Part shown: in pieces, positions 49,756-59,749 of the stretch
Position numbering within the stretch: the stretch's first letter is position 1
How the letters are laid out: each line of letters opens with the position of its first letter
Assembly: GCF_010104355.1 (NCBI RefSeq)
Contig: NZ_CP044972.1
Coordinates: forward strand, 248,001-312,000
Source: Hydrogenophaga sp. PBL-H3
Lineage (GTDB): Bacteria; Pseudomonadota; Gammaproteobacteria; Burkholderiales; Burkholderiaceae_C
Length of the DNA stretch: 64,000 nt
Reading direction: 5' to 3'
Translations under genes and position numbers: made by a program
Notes under the pieces: model-generated
The model's input: the letters and a program-made list of their open reading frames with translations, nothing else
Databases searched by the model: none
Told to the model about the DNA's origin: nothing

Positions 49756-49769
49756 TTGAGCCAGATCAA
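49756..49769. promoter_or_regulatory. FNR/Dnr-type box upstream of narK1
   Basis: TTGAG-CCAG-ATCAA differs from TTGAT-N4-ATCAA at one base. It overlaps the perfect palindrome ATCAATTGAT (49765-49774). With the box at -41.5 the start would be near 49804, leaving about 118 bases before narK1; the TAGTTC at 49794 is a plausible -10. Confidence 0.65.
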
Positions 49770-49921
49770 TTGATGGCCACAAACCGGCGGCCGTAGTTCT
49801 TCCGGACGCACCGCGTCCCGCCACCATCGTTCTTCAGAGCCGCCCGGGCGACCGGGTGGTGGATAGCCAGCCGCGCTCGCCGCGACGACAGTCTCTTCAT
49901 GCCCCGCGTGGAGAAACCAAC

Positions 49922-51190
49922 ATGGCCTCTGAACTGAACAACGACAAAAAAGCGTGGTCCGTGCTGATCGTCAGCACGCTGGCCTTCACCGTGTGTTTCA
50001 TGGTCTGGATGATGTTCGGCGTCATCGGCATCCCGATCAAGAAGGCGCTGGACCTCAACTCCACGCAGTTCGGCCTGCTCATGGCCACGCCCGTGCTCAC
50101 GGGCTCGCTGGTGCGCGTGCCGCTGGGCATCTGGACCGACCGCTACGGTGGCCGCATCGTGATGGCCATCCTCATGGCCATCACCGTGCCGGCGATCTGG
50201 CTCATGAGCTACGCCACAGCGTACTGGCACTTCCTCACCATCGGCCTGTTTGTCGGCCTGGCGGGTGGCTCGTTCTCGGTCGGTACGCCCTATGTGGCGC
50301 GCTGGTTCCCCAAGCACCGCCAGGGCATGGCCATGGGCGTGTACGGCGCGGGCAACTCGGGCGCGGCGGTCAACAAGTTCGTGGCCCCGGTGCTGCTCGT
50401 GGCCTTTGGCTGGACCATGGTGCCGCAGGTGTACGCAGCCATCATGCTGGGCACGGTGGTGCTGTTCTGGCTGTTCAGTCACAGCGACCCCGCTCACCTG
50501 GTGCCGAGCAACGTGTCCTTCGTGGACCAGCTCAAGGCACTCAAGGACCCCAAGGTGCTCAAGTACTGCCAGTACTACAGCATCGTCTTCGGTGGCTACG
50601 TGGCGCTCTCGCTGTGGATGGTGCAGTACTACGTGGGCGAGTTCGGCCTGGACATCCGCGTGGCCGCGCTGCTGGCGGCCTGCTTCTCGCTGCCCGGTGG
50701 TGTGCTGCGGGCGGTGGGCGGCGTGATGTCGGACAAGTTCGGCGCGCACAAGGTCACCTGGTGGGTGCTGTGGGTGAGCTGGATCTGCCTGTTCCTGCTC
50801 TCGTATCCGCAGACCGACTTCACGGTCGTCACCGTCAACGGCCCGCGCACCTTCCACATCGGCCTCAACGTCTACCTCTTCACCGGTCTGATGTTCATCC
50901 TGGGCATCGCCTGGGCCTTCGGCAAGGCCAGTGTCTTCAAGTACATCAGCGACGACTACCCGAAGAACATCGGCGCCATCAGCGGCATCGTCGGCCTGGC
51001 CGGTGGCATGGGCGGCTTCGTGTTGCCCATTCTGTTCGGTGCGTTGATGGACATCACCGGCATCCGCTCGAGCGCCTTCATGTTGATGTACGGCGTGGTC
51101 TGGGTCTCGCTCATCTGGATGTACTGGACCGAGGTGCGCCAGACCGAGGTCATGGGCGCCAACGCCAAACCCTTTTCCCTTCAGAACTGA
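49922..51190 (+). CDS. narK1: Nitrate/nitrite transporter NarK1-type (MFS)
   Basis: A protein of 422 aa, start ATG 49922 (MASELNNDKKAWSVLI) after GGAG; the extension upstream from 49856 lies in the leader. Twelve helices. The NarK signature motifs are in SVGTPYVARWFPKHRQGMAMGVYGAGNSGAA and VGLAGGMGGFVLPILFG. NarK1-type proteins import nitrate with protons. First of the two transporter genes ahead of narG, under the FNR-type box. Confidence 0.94.
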   Translation: MASELNNDKKAWSVLIVSTLAFTVCFMVWMMFGVIGIPIKKALDLNSTQFGLLMATPVLTGSLVRVPLGIWTDRYGGRIVMAILMAITVPAIWLMSYATAYWHFLTIGLFVGLAGGSFSVGTPYVARWFPKHRQGMAMGVYGAGNSGAAVNKFVAPVLLVAFGWTMVPQVYAAIMLGTVVLFWLFSHSDPAHLVPSNVSFVDQLKALKDPKVLKYCQYYSIVFGGYVALSLWMVQYYVGEFGLDIRVAALLAACFSLPGGVLRAVGGVMSDKFGAHKVTWWVLWVSWICLFLLSYPQTDFTVVTVNGPRTFHIGLNVYLFTGLMFILGIAWAFGKASVFKYISDDYPKNIGAISGIVGLAGGMGGFVLPILFGALMDITGIRSSAFMLMYGVVWVSLIWMYWTEVRQTEVMGANAKPFSLQN

Positions 51191-51214
51191 CGCCACGCGT
51201 CGGTCCACACCACC

Positions 51215-52843
51215 ATGAACAACACACAAAAGATCGGCCCCGACATCGTCGACTGGCGGCCCGAAGACGAGACCTTCTGGAACAGCACCGGCAGCAAGAT
51301 TGCCTACCGCAATCTGTGGATCTCCGTGCCGGCCCTGCTGTGCGGCTTCGCCGTCTGGGGCATGTGGGGAATCATCACGGTGCAGATGCTCAACCTGGGC
51401 TTTCCCTTCACCCAGGCCGAGCTGTTCACGCTCACCGCCATCTCCGGCATCTCGGGCGCCACCATGCGCATCCCGGCGTCCTTCCTGGTGCGCCTGGCCG
51501 GTGGACGCAACACCATCTTCCTCACCACCGCCATGCTGCTGGCGCCGGCGATTGGCACCGGCTTCGCGCTGCAGCACCCCGAATGGCCGCTGTGGTCGTT
51601 CCAGCTGCTGGCGCTGTGGTCGGGCGTGGGGGGCGGCAACTTCGCCAGCTCCATGTCCAACATCAGCACCTTCTTTCCGAAACGGCTGCAGGGCACGGCG
51701 CTGGGTCTGAACGCGGGCCTGGGCAACTTCGGCGTCACGACCATGCAGATCGTGATCCCGCTCGTGATGACGCTGCCGCTGCTCGGCGCCTTCGGTGGTG
51801 AGCCCATGACGCTGGTGAAGGACAGCGGCTGGATCTTCGGCAAGATCGCCGCCGGCACGCCCACCTGGATCCAGAACGCGGGCTTCGCCTGGGTGATCTC
51901 GCTGGTGCCCCTGTCGATCCTGGCCTGGTTCGGCATGAACAACCTCAAGACCGTGTCCCCCGACACCGGCCACCCACTGGTTGCGTTCGCCAAGGTCACC
52001 TACCTCTACACCCTGGCCTTCATCCCGGCCATCTTCATGCTCTGGCTGTACCTGCCGGCGCCCACCGGTCTGGGCATCCTGAACATGTGGGTCGCGATCC
52101 CGCTGGACATCGTGCTGGCGCTGCTCATGATGCGTCTGGCCGCCTTCGGTGCCATGAAGGAGAACGTGGCCAAGCAGTTCGCCATTTTCGGCAACAAGCA
52201 CACCTGGTCGCTCACCGCGCTCTACATCGTCACCTTCGGCTCCTTCATCGGTTTCTCGATGGTGCTGCCGCTGGCCATCACGGTGATCTTCGGCTTCCAG
52301 CACGTGGCCGATGCGGCCGGTGTGATGACGCACACGCTGAAGAATCCGAACGCGCCGTCGGCCTTGACCTACGCCTGGATCGGCCCCTTCGTCGGTGCCG
52401 CGGTGCGGCCCATCGGCGGCTGGATCTCCGACAAGGTGGGCGGCTCCATCGTCACCCAGGTCATCTCGGCGGTGATGGTGCTGGCCTCCGGGGCGGTGGG
52501 CTACGTGATGATGCAGGCCTACGGCTCGGCCACGCCGGAGCAGTATTTCACCGCCTTCATCGGCCTGTTCATCGTGCTGTTCTTTGCCAGCGGTATCGGC
52601 AACGGCTCGACCTTCCGCACCATCGGCGTCATCTTCGACCGCCAGCAGGCCGGCCCCGTGCTGGGCTGGACCTCGGCCGTGGCCGCGTATGGCGCCTTCA
52701 TCGCGCCGGTCGTGATTGGCGCGCAGATCAAGGCCGGCACACCGCAGCTCGCCATGTACGGCTTCGCCATCTTCTACGCCGTCTGCCTGGTGCTGAACTG
52801 GTGGTTCTACCTGCGCAAGGGCTCGGACATTCACAACCCCTGA
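51215..52843 (+). CDS. narK2: Nitrate/nitrite antiporter NarK2-type (MFS)
   Basis: A protein of 542 aa, longer than NarK1, with 12 helices. Nitrate signature copies are in WSGVGGGNFASSMSNISTFFPKRLQGTALGLNAGLGNFG and FASGIGNGSTFRTIG. An extra loop is present in the middle (about 190-220). It probably exchanges nitrite for nitrate. It starts 24 bases after narK1 and ends 58 bases before narG. Confidence 0.94.
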   Translation: MNNTQKIGPDIVDWRPEDETFWNSTGSKIAYRNLWISVPALLCGFAVWGMWGIITVQMLNLGFPFTQAELFTLTAISGISGATMRIPASFLVRLAGGRNTIFLTTAMLLAPAIGTGFALQHPEWPLWSFQLLALWSGVGGGNFASSMSNISTFFPKRLQGTALGLNAGLGNFGVTTMQIVIPLVMTLPLLGAFGGEPMTLVKDSGWIFGKIAAGTPTWIQNAGFAWVISLVPLSILAWFGMNNLKTVSPDTGHPLVAFAKVTYLYTLAFIPAIFMLWLYLPAPTGLGILNMWVAIPLDIVLALLMMRLAAFGAMKENVAKQFAIFGNKHTWSLTALYIVTFGSFIGFSMVLPLAITVIFGFQHVADAAGVMTHTLKNPNAPSALTYAWIGPFVGAAVRPIGGWISDKVGGSIVTQVISAVMVLASGAVGYVMMQAYGSATPEQYFTAFIGLFIVLFFASGIGNGSTFRTIGVIFDRQQAGPVLGWTSAVAAYGAFIAPVVIGAQIKAGTPQLAMYGFAIFYAVCLVLNWWFYLRKGSDIHNP

Positions 52844-52901
52844 CCGGACCGCCCCCGCGCGTTCCCGCACCCCCCGCATCGCTGTCACACGGAGCATTTC
52901 C

Positions 52902-55900
52902 ATGAGCCATTTCCTCGACCGCCTCTCCCACTTCTCGCTGCCGCGCGAGTCCTTCTCGGGCAACCACGGCCAGACCACCGGCGAAGACCGCACCTGGGAA
53001 GACGCCTACCGCAACCGCTGGGCGCACGACAAGGTCGTGCGCAGCACCCACGGCGTGAACTGCACCGGTTCGTGCTCGTGGAAGATCTACGTCAAGGGCG
53101 GCATCGTCACCTGGGAAACCCAGCAGACCGACTACCCGCGCACGCGCTGGGACATGCCCAACCACGAGCCGCGCGGCTGCGCGCGCGGCGCCTCCTACAG
53201 CTGGTACCTGTATTCCGCCAACCGCGTGAAGTACCCCATGGTGCGTGGCCGCCTGCTGGAGCGCTGGCGCGCCGCGCTCGCCGTGGCGAAAGACCCGGTG
53301 GCTGCCTGGGCCTCCATCGTCGAGAACCCCGAAGCCCGACGCGACTACCAGCAGGTGCGCGGCATGGGCGGCTTCGTGCGCAGCAACTGGGACGAGGTCA
53401 ACCAGCTGATTGCCGCGGCCAACGTCTACACCATCAAGCAGCACGGGCCCGACCGCATCATCGGCTTTTCGCCCATCCCGGCCATGAGCATGGTGAGCTA
53501 CGCCGCCGGCTCGCGCTACCTCTCGCTCATCGGTGGCGTGTGCATGAGCTTTTACGACTGGTACTGCGACCTGCCACCGGCCAGCCCGCAGGTCTGGGGT
53601 GAGCAGACCGACGTGCCCGAATCGGCCGACTGGTACAACAGCTCGTTCATCATTGCCTGGGGCTCCAACGTGCCGCAGACGCGCACGCCCGACGCCCACT
53701 TCTTCACCGAGGTGCGTTACAAGGGCGCCAAGACGGTGGCCGTCACACCCGACTACTCCGAGGTGGCCAAGCTCTCCGACCTCTGGCTGCACCCCGAGCA
53801 GGGCACCGACGCCGCGCTCGCCATGGCCATGGGCCACGTGGTGCTCAAGAACTTCTATTTCCCCGCAGGCGGCAAGCCAAGGTCCAGCTATTTCGACGAC
53901 TACGCGCGCCGCTACACCGACCTGCCGCTGCTCGTGATGCTGAAAGAGCACACGCTGGCCGACGGCACCAAAACCCTGGTGCCCGACCGCTACCTGCGTG
54001 CCAGCGACTTCAACGGACGGCTCGGCCAGAAGAACAACCCCGAGTGGAAGACCGTGGCCTTCGACACCGGCGGACGGGCCGTGCTGCCCAACGGCTCGAT
54101 CGGCTTTCGCTGGGGCGAGGCCGGGCGCGGCGACGAAGGCAAGTGGAACCTGGAATCCAAGGAAGCCCGCAGCGACACCGACGTGAAGCTCAAGCTCTCG
54201 GTGATCGAGGACGGCGAGCAGGACCACCAGGTGGTGGACGTGGCCTTCCCGTATTTCGGCGGCAACGCCGCGCCGCACTTCACCGCCAACGCGCAGAACG
54301 GTGCCATCAACCATGCCCGTGTGCCGGCCGTGCGCCTGCGTCTGGGCAAGGCCGGCGAGGAGCGCCATGCGATGGTGGCCACCGTGTTCGACCTGCAGGT
54401 CGCGCAGTACGGCATCGACCGTGGTCTGGGCAGTGGCGCGAAGGACTTCGACGACAATGCCGCCTACACGCCGGCCTGGCAGGAGAGCATCACCGGCGTG
54501 CCGCGCGACCAGGTCATCACCGTGGCGCAGCAGTTCGCCGACAACGCCGACAAGACGCATGGCAAGTCGATGGTGATCATCGGTGCGGCCATGAACCACT
54601 GGTACCACGCCGACATGAACTACCGCGGTGTGATCAACCTGCTGATGATGTGCGGCTGCATCGGCCAGAGCGGTGGCGGCTGGGCGCACTACGTGGGCCA
54701 GGAAAAGCTGCGCCCGCAAACGGGCTGGGTGCCGCTGGCCTTTGCCACCGACTGGGCGCGCCCGCCGCGCCAGATGAACAGCACCAGTTTCTTCTACGCG
54801 CACACCGACCAGTGGCGCTACGAGAAGCTCGGCATGGAAGAGATTGTGAGCCCCCTGGCCGACAAGGCCGCGTTTGGCGGCAGCATGATCGACTTCAACG
54901 TGCGCGCCGAGCGCATGGGCTGGCTGCCCAGCGCGCCGCAGCTCAAGACCAACCCGCTGCAGGTGGTGAAAGACGCCACCGCCGCCGGACTGGACCCCAA
55001 GGACTACGTGGTGCGTGCGCTCAAGGACGGCACGCTGCAGATGAGCTGCGAAGACCCGGATGCGCCGCAGAACTGGCCGCGCAACATGTTCGTGTGGCGC
55101 AGCAACCTGCTGGGCTCCAGCGGCAAGGGCCACGAGTATTTCTGCAAGCACCTGCTGGGCACCGAGAACGGTGTGCAGGGCAAAGACCTGGGTCGGGACG
55201 AAGCCAAACCCGAAGAGGTGGTGTGGCACGAGCACGCGCCGCAGGGCAAGCTGGACCTGCTGGTCACGCTGGACTTCCGGATGAGCACCACCTGCCTGTA
55301 TTCGGACGTGGTGCTGCCCACCGCGAGCTGGTACGAGAAGAACGACCTCAACACCAGCGACATGCACCCCTTCATCCACCCGCTGTCGGCGGCGGTGGAC
55401 CCGGTGTGGCAGAGCCGCAGCGACTGGGAGATCTACAAGGGTTTTGCGCAGGCCTTCAGCGAGGTCTGCAAGGGCCATCTCGGGGTCGAGAAAGAGGTGG
55501 TGCTCACGCCCATCATGCACGACACCCCCGGTGAACTGGCGCAGCCTTTCGACGTGAAGGAATGGAAGAAAGGCCATTGCGAACTCGTCCCCGGCAAGAC
55601 CGCGCCACAGATCGCCGTGGTGGAGCGCGACTACCCCAACACCTTCAAACGCTTCACCGCGCTGGGCCCCTTGCTCGACAAACTGGGCAACGGCGGAAAG
55701 GGCATCGGCTGGAAGACCGGCACCGAGGTGGAGCAACTTGGCCAGCTCAACGGCACCACGCTCGACGAGGGCGTGACCAAAGGCATGCCCAGGATCGTGA
55801 CCGACATCGACGCCTGCGAGGTGATCCTGCAGCTCGCGCCCGAGACCAACGGCCATGTGGCGGTGAAGGCCTGGGAAGCGCTGGGCAAGCAGACCGGGCG

Positions 55901-56720
55901 CGACCACACCCACCTGGCGCTCTACCGCGAGGACGAGAAGATCCGCTTCCGCGACATCCAGGCCCAGCCGCGCAAGATCATCAGCAGCCCGACCTGGAGC
56001 GGCATCGAGAGCGAGACGGTGAGCTACAACGCCGGCTACACCAACGTGCACGAACTGATCCCATGGCGCACCCTCACCGGTCGCCAGCAGTTCTACCAGG
56101 ACCACCCCTGGATGATTGCCTTCGGCGAAGGCCTGGGCAGCTACCGCCCGCCGGTGGACCTGAAGACCACCGAGGGCATCCACAACATCAAGCCCAACGG
56201 CAACAAAGAGATCCAGCTGAACTTCATCACGCCGCACCAGAAGTGGGGCATCCACTCGACCTACAGCGACAACCTGATGATGCTCACCCTCAACCGGGGC
56301 GGCACCGTGGTCTGGCTGAGCGAAGACGACGCCAAGAGCGCCGGCATCGTGGACAACGACTGGGTCGAGCTGTTCAACATCAACGGCGCGGTGGCCGCGC
56401 GTGCGGTGGTGAGCCAGCGTGTGAACCCGGGCATGGTGATGATGTACCACTCGCAGGAAAAGATCATCAACACCCCGGGCTCCGAGATCACCGGCGTGCG
56501 CGGCGGCATCCACAACTCGGTCACGCGCATCGTGCTCAAGCCGACCCACATGATCGGTGGCTACGCGCAGCTGAGCTACGGCTTCAACTACTACGGAACG
56601 ATCGGCACCAACCGCGACGAGTTCGTCGTGGTGCGCAAGATGGACAAGGTGGACTGGCTCGACACACCGGCCGACGACCACCTGATCCGCGCCTACCAGT
56701 CCCAGGGCGAGAACCCCTGA
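52902..56720 (+). CDS. narG: Respiratory nitrate reductase alpha subunit
   Basis: A protein of 1272 aa (E. coli 1247). The [4Fe-4S] FS0 ligands are H50, C54, C58 and C93 (THGVNCTGSCSWK and EPRGCARG). The Mo ligand Asp lies in SFYDWYCDLPPASPQ (D223). No Tat leader is cut; the short N-terminus is typical of the cytoplasmic-facing enzyme. It reduces nitrate to nitrite with the bis-MGD cofactor. GGAG stands 8 bases before ATG. The 5' end of a nar operon running to narI. Confidence 0.98.
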   Translation: MSHFLDRLSHFSLPRESFSGNHGQTTGEDRTWEDAYRNRWAHDKVVRSTHGVNCTGSCSWKIYVKGGIVTWETQQTDYPRTRWDMPNHEPRGCARGASYSWYLYSANRVKYPMVRGRLLERWRAALAVAKDPVAAWASIVENPEARRDYQQVRGMGGFVRSNWDEVNQLIAAANVYTIKQHGPDRIIGFSPIPAMSMVSYAAGSRYLSLIGGVCMSFYDWYCDLPPASPQVWGEQTDVPESADWYNSSFIIAWGSNVPQTRTPDAHFFTEVRYKGAKTVAVTPDYSEVAKLSDLWLHPEQGTDAALAMAMGHVVLKNFYFPAGGKPRSSYFDDYARRYTDLPLLVMLKEHTLADGTKTLVPDRYLRASDFNGRLGQKNNPEWKTVAFDTGGRAVLPNGSIGFRWGEAGRGDEGKWNLESKEARSDTDVKLKLSVIEDGEQDHQVVDVAFPYFGGNAAPHFTANAQNGAINHARVPAVRLRLGKAGEERHAMVATVFDLQVAQYGIDRGLGSGAKDFDDNAAYTPAWQESITGVPRDQVITVAQQFADNADKTHGKSMVIIGAAMNHWYHADMNYRGVINLLMMCGCIGQSGGGWAHYVGQEKLRPQTGWVPLAFATDWARPPRQMNSTSFFYAHTDQWRYEKLGMEEIVSPLADKAAFGGSMIDFNVRAERMGWLPSAPQLKTNPLQVVKDATAAGLDPKDYVVRALKDGTLQMSCEDPDAPQNWPRNMFVWRSNLLGSSGKGHEYFCKHLLGTENGVQGKDLGRDEAKPEEVVWHEHAPQGKLDLLVTLDFRMSTTCLYSDVVLPTASWYEKNDLNTSDMHPFIHPLSAAVDPVWQSRSDWEIYKGFAQAFSEVCKGHLGVEKEVVLTPIMHDTPGELAQPFDVKEWKKGHCELVPGKTAPQIAVVERDYPNTFKRFTALGPLLDKLGNGGKGIGWKTGTEVEQLGQLNGTTLDEGVTKGMPRIVTDIDACEVILQLAPETNGHVAVKAWEALGKQTGRDHTHLALYREDEKIRFRDIQAQPRKIISSPTWSGIESETVSYNAGYTNVHELIPWRTLTGRQQFYQDHPWMIAFGEGLGSYRPPVDLKTTEGIHNIKPNGNKEIQLNFITPHQKWGIHSTYSDNLMMLTLNRGGTVVWLSEDDAKSAGIVDNDWVELFNINGAVAARAVVSQRVNPGMVMMYHSQEKIINTPGSEITGVRGGIHNSVTRIVLKPTHMIGGYAQLSYGFNYYGTIGTNRDEFVVVRKMDKVDWLDTPADDHLIRAYQSQGENP

Positions 56721-56749
56721 ACACCTGCCGAACCGAAGGAGCCTGAATC

Positions 56750-58282
56750 ATGAAAATACGCGCACAAATCGGCATGGTGCTCAACCTGGACAAGTGCATC
56801 GGTTGCCACACCTGTTCCGTCACCTGCAAAAACGTCTGGACCAACCGCCCCGGGGTGGAATACGCCTGGTTCAACAACGTCGAGACCAAGCCCGGCATCG
56901 GCTACCCCAAAGAGTGGGAGAACCAGGAGAAGTGGCAGGGCGGCTGGACCCGCCGCGCTGACGGCTCCATCGTGCCCAAACAGGGCGGCAAGTGGCAGCT
57001 GCTGATGAAGATCTTCGCCAACCCGCACCTGCCGCAGATCGACGACTACTACGAACCCTTCACCTTCGACTACGACCACCTGCAGTCGGCGCCCGAGATG
57101 AAGCACGCGCCCACCGCGCGCCCGCGCAGCCTGATCACCGGCGCGCGCATGGAGAAGATCGAGTGGGGCCCGAACTGGGAGGAGATCCTGGGCGGCGAGT
57201 TTGCCAAGCGCAGCAAGGACGCCAACTTCAGCGGCTTCGAGGCCGCGCAAAAGGCCATGGTGGGGGAGTTCGAGAACACCTTCATGATGTACCTGCCGCG
57301 CCTTTGCGAGCACTGCCTCAACCCGGCCTGCGTGGCCTCGTGCCCCTCGGGCTCGATCTACAAGCGCGAGGAAGATGGCATCGTGCTGATCGACCAGGAC
57401 AAGTGCCGCGGCTGGCGCATGTGCGTGAGCGGCTGCCCCTACAAGAAGATCTACTACAACTGGAAGAGCGGCAAGGCCGAGAAGTGCATCTTCTGTTACC
57501 CGCGCATTGAAGCCGGGCAACCGACGGTGTGCAGCGAGACCTGCGTCGGTCGCATCCGTTACCTGGGCGTGTTGCTGTACGACGCCGACCGCATCCAGGA
57601 AGCCGCCAGCGTGCCCAACGAGATGGACCTCTACAAAGCCCAGATCGACCTCTTCCTGGACCCGCACGACCCGGCGGTGATCGCGCAGGCGCGCGCCGAC
57701 GGCATCCCCGACAACTGGCTGGAGGCCGCGCGCCACAGCCCGGTCTACAAGATGGCGGTGGACTGGAAGGTGGCGCTGCCGCTGCATCCCGAGTACCGCA
57801 CGCTGCCGATGGTCTGGTACGTGCCGCCGCTCTCGCCGATCACCGCCGCGGCCAACGCCGGGCACCTGGGCGACAACGGGGAGATTCCGGACGTGAGCCA
57901 GCTGCGCATCCCCGTGAAGTACCTCGCCAACCTGCTGACCGCCGGCGACACGATCCCCGTGGTGCGCGCGCTCGAACGCATGCTGGCCATGCGCAGCTAC
58001 CAGCGCGCCAAGCACGTGGACGGCGTGATCAACCAGGACATTCTTGACCAGGTTCAGCTCAGTGTTCGCGAGGTCGAGGACATGTACCAGACCATGGCCA
58101 TCGCCAACTACGAGGACCGTTTTGTGATCCCCACCACCCACCGCGAATACGCCGAGAACACCTTCAACATCAAAGGCGGCTGCGGCTTCAGTTTCGGCAA
58201 CGGTTGTTCGGAAGGGCAGACGGAAACCAGCCTGTTCGGCAGCGAGAAGAAGCGCACCATCCCGATCAAGGCGGGGGTCTGA
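56750..58282 (+). CDS. narH: Respiratory nitrate reductase beta subunit
   Basis: A protein of 510 aa with four Fe-S clusters. Ligand groups: CIGCHTCSVTCKNVW, CEHCLNPACVASCPSG, CRGWRMCVSGCPYKK (the Trp marks the [3Fe-4S] site) and CIFCYPRIEAGQPTVCSETC. It passes electrons from NarI to NarG. SD GGAG 9 bases before ATG. narJ follows after a single base. Confidence 0.97.
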   Translation: MKIRAQIGMVLNLDKCIGCHTCSVTCKNVWTNRPGVEYAWFNNVETKPGIGYPKEWENQEKWQGGWTRRADGSIVPKQGGKWQLLMKIFANPHLPQIDDYYEPFTFDYDHLQSAPEMKHAPTARPRSLITGARMEKIEWGPNWEEILGGEFAKRSKDANFSGFEAAQKAMVGEFENTFMMYLPRLCEHCLNPACVASCPSGSIYKREEDGIVLIDQDKCRGWRMCVSGCPYKKIYYNWKSGKAEKCIFCYPRIEAGQPTVCSETCVGRIRYLGVLLYDADRIQEAASVPNEMDLYKAQIDLFLDPHDPAVIAQARADGIPDNWLEAARHSPVYKMAVDWKVALPLHPEYRTLPMVWYVPPLSPITAAANAGHLGDNGEIPDVSQLRIPVKYLANLLTAGDTIPVVRALERMLAMRSYQRAKHVDGVINQDILDQVQLSVREVEDMYQTMAIANYEDRFVIPTTHREYAENTFNIKGGCGFSFGNGCSEGQTETSLFGSEKKRTIPIKAGV

Positions 58283-58283
58283 C

Positions 58284-58997
58284 ATGGCATTTTTCTCATC
58301 TCCCCCAAAGCCTGCCGTGCACACGCTGCGTGTGCTCGCCCACCTGTTGCGTTACCCCACCGCCGAGCTGCGTGAGCACGCCGGTGAACTGCGCGACGCG
58401 CTGCGCGCCGAGGCCGCCTTGCCGTCCACGCGGCTGGTCGAGCTTGACGCGCTGCTGGTGCACCTGAGCCAGCAGCCGGCGCTCGACGTCGAAGCCGACT
58501 ACGTCGAGCTTTTCGACCGCGGGCGCAGCACCGCGCTGCACCTGTTCGAGCATGTGCTGGGCGATTCGCGCGACCGGGGTCCGGCCATGATCGACCTGAT
58601 CCAGACCTACGAGAAGGCAGGCCTGTTCTTCGGCCCGACCGAGCTGCCCGACCACCTGAGCGTGCTGCTCGAATTCGCCTCCACCCAGCCCGCCACGGTG
58701 GCGCGCGAGTTCCTCGGCGAGAGCGCGCACATCGTGCGGGTGATCTTCAGCGCGCTGCTCAAGCGCCAGAGCCCCTACGCCAGCGTGCTGGCCGCCGTGC
58801 TCGAACTCGCGGGCGAGAAAGCCGAGCCGGTGCCGGTGGCCGCCGACCCCGGCATCGACGAGAGCTGGGCCGAACCTGCCGTGTTCGGCGGCTGCTCCAC
58901 CGAAGGCCAGGCCCGGCCCGGCCAGCCACAACCCATCCGCATCGTGAAGGCGGCCACCGGCCGCCACCCCTCCCCCCCACCAGGAGCACAGGCATGA
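58284..58997 (+). CDS. narJ: Nitrate reductase assembly chaperone
   Basis: A protein of 237 aa of the TorD/DmsD/NarJ helical family; motifs VLAHLLRYPTAELREH, HLFEHVLGDSRDRGPAM and FFGPTELPDHLSVLLEF. It holds NarG until Mo cofactor and FS0 are in place. The tail (190-237) is Pro/Ala-rich. It overlaps narI in ATGA. Confidence 0.95.
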   Translation: MAFFSSPPKPAVHTLRVLAHLLRYPTAELREHAGELRDALRAEAALPSTRLVELDALLVHLSQQPALDVEADYVELFDRGRSTALHLFEHVLGDSRDRGPAMIDLIQTYEKAGLFFGPTELPDHLSVLLEFASTQPATVAREFLGESAHIVRVIFSALLKRQSPYASVLAAVLELAGEKAEPVPVAADPGIDESWAEPAVFGGCSTEGQARPGQPQPIRIVKAATGRHPSPPPGAQA

Positions 58998-59725
58998 CCT
59001 CACTGCACCACTTCCTCTTCGGCGTCTATCCCTACATCTGCCTGGCGGTCTTCCTCATGGGCAGCCTGGCCCGCTTCGACCGCGACCAGTACACCTGGAA
59101 AAGCGATTCCTCGCAGCTGCTGCGCAAGGGCCAGCTGCGCTGGGGCAGCAACCTGTTCCACCTCGGCATCCTGTTCCTGTTCTTCGGTCACGCCGTGGGA
59201 CTGCTCACGCCGCACTACTTCTACGAAGGCTTCATGAGCGCCGCGGCCAAGCAGCGCATGGCCATCTACGCGGGTGGCATCGCCGGCGTGGTCTGCTTCG
59301 TGGGCCTCTCGCTGCTGCTGCACCGTCGCATCTTCGACCCACGCATCCGCCTCACCAGCCACCGCACCGACCTCGCCATCCTCGTCATCCTGTGGGTGCA
59401 GCTCACGCTGGGTCTGATCACGCTGCCGTACTCGTATTCGCACGCCGACGGCAGCGCCATGCTGGTGCTGGCCGAGTGGGCGCAGCGCATCGTCACCTTC
59501 CGCCCCGATGCGGCTGCGCTGGTCAACATGGACTGGCCGTACAAGGTGCACCTGGTGCTGGGCATGACGATCTTCCTGCTGTTCCCGTTCTCGCGCCTGG
59601 TGCATGTGTGGAGCGGCTTCGCCAGCGTGGCCTACCTCGTGCGGCCCTACCAGGTGGTGCGCAGCCGCCGCCTGGGTGTGCCGGCCAACCCGACGAATCC
59701 GGCCCACCCGAACCAGCCCCGCTGA
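58994..59725 (+). CDS. narI: Respiratory nitrate reductase gamma subunit (cytochrome b)
   Basis: A protein of 243 aa with five membrane helices. Heme b histidines lie in LFHLGILFLFFGHAVGLL and in the last helices (VHLVLGMTIFLLFPFSRLVHVWSG). It takes electrons from quinol on the periplasmic side and anchors NarGH. Conserved RPYQVVRSRR near the end. It overlaps narJ, so the four genes are fully coupled. Confidence 0.96.
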   Translation: MTSLHHFLFGVYPYICLAVFLMGSLARFDRDQYTWKSDSSQLLRKGQLRWGSNLFHLGILFLFFGHAVGLLTPHYFYEGFMSAAAKQRMAIYAGGIAGVVCFVGLSLLLHRRIFDPRIRLTSHRTDLAILVILWVQLTLGLITLPYSYSHADGSAMLVLAEWAQRIVTFRPDAAALVNMDWPYKVHLVLGMTIFLLFPFSRLVHVWSGFASVAYLVRPYQVVRSRRLGVPANPTNPAHPNQPR

Positions 59726-59749
59726 TCCCACCCAACCACGGGAGTCCCC

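Noticed and set aside
49766-52993. Minus-strand open frame of 1075 codons opposite narK1, narK2 and the start of narG
   Set aside because: Low-complexity His/Asp/Arg-rich shadow of three clear plus-strand genes.
52728-56681. Minus-strand open frame of 1317 codons opposite narG
   Set aside because: It is a shadow of the high-GC narG frame; the His/Val/Gly-rich translation has no domain and narG is unmistakable.
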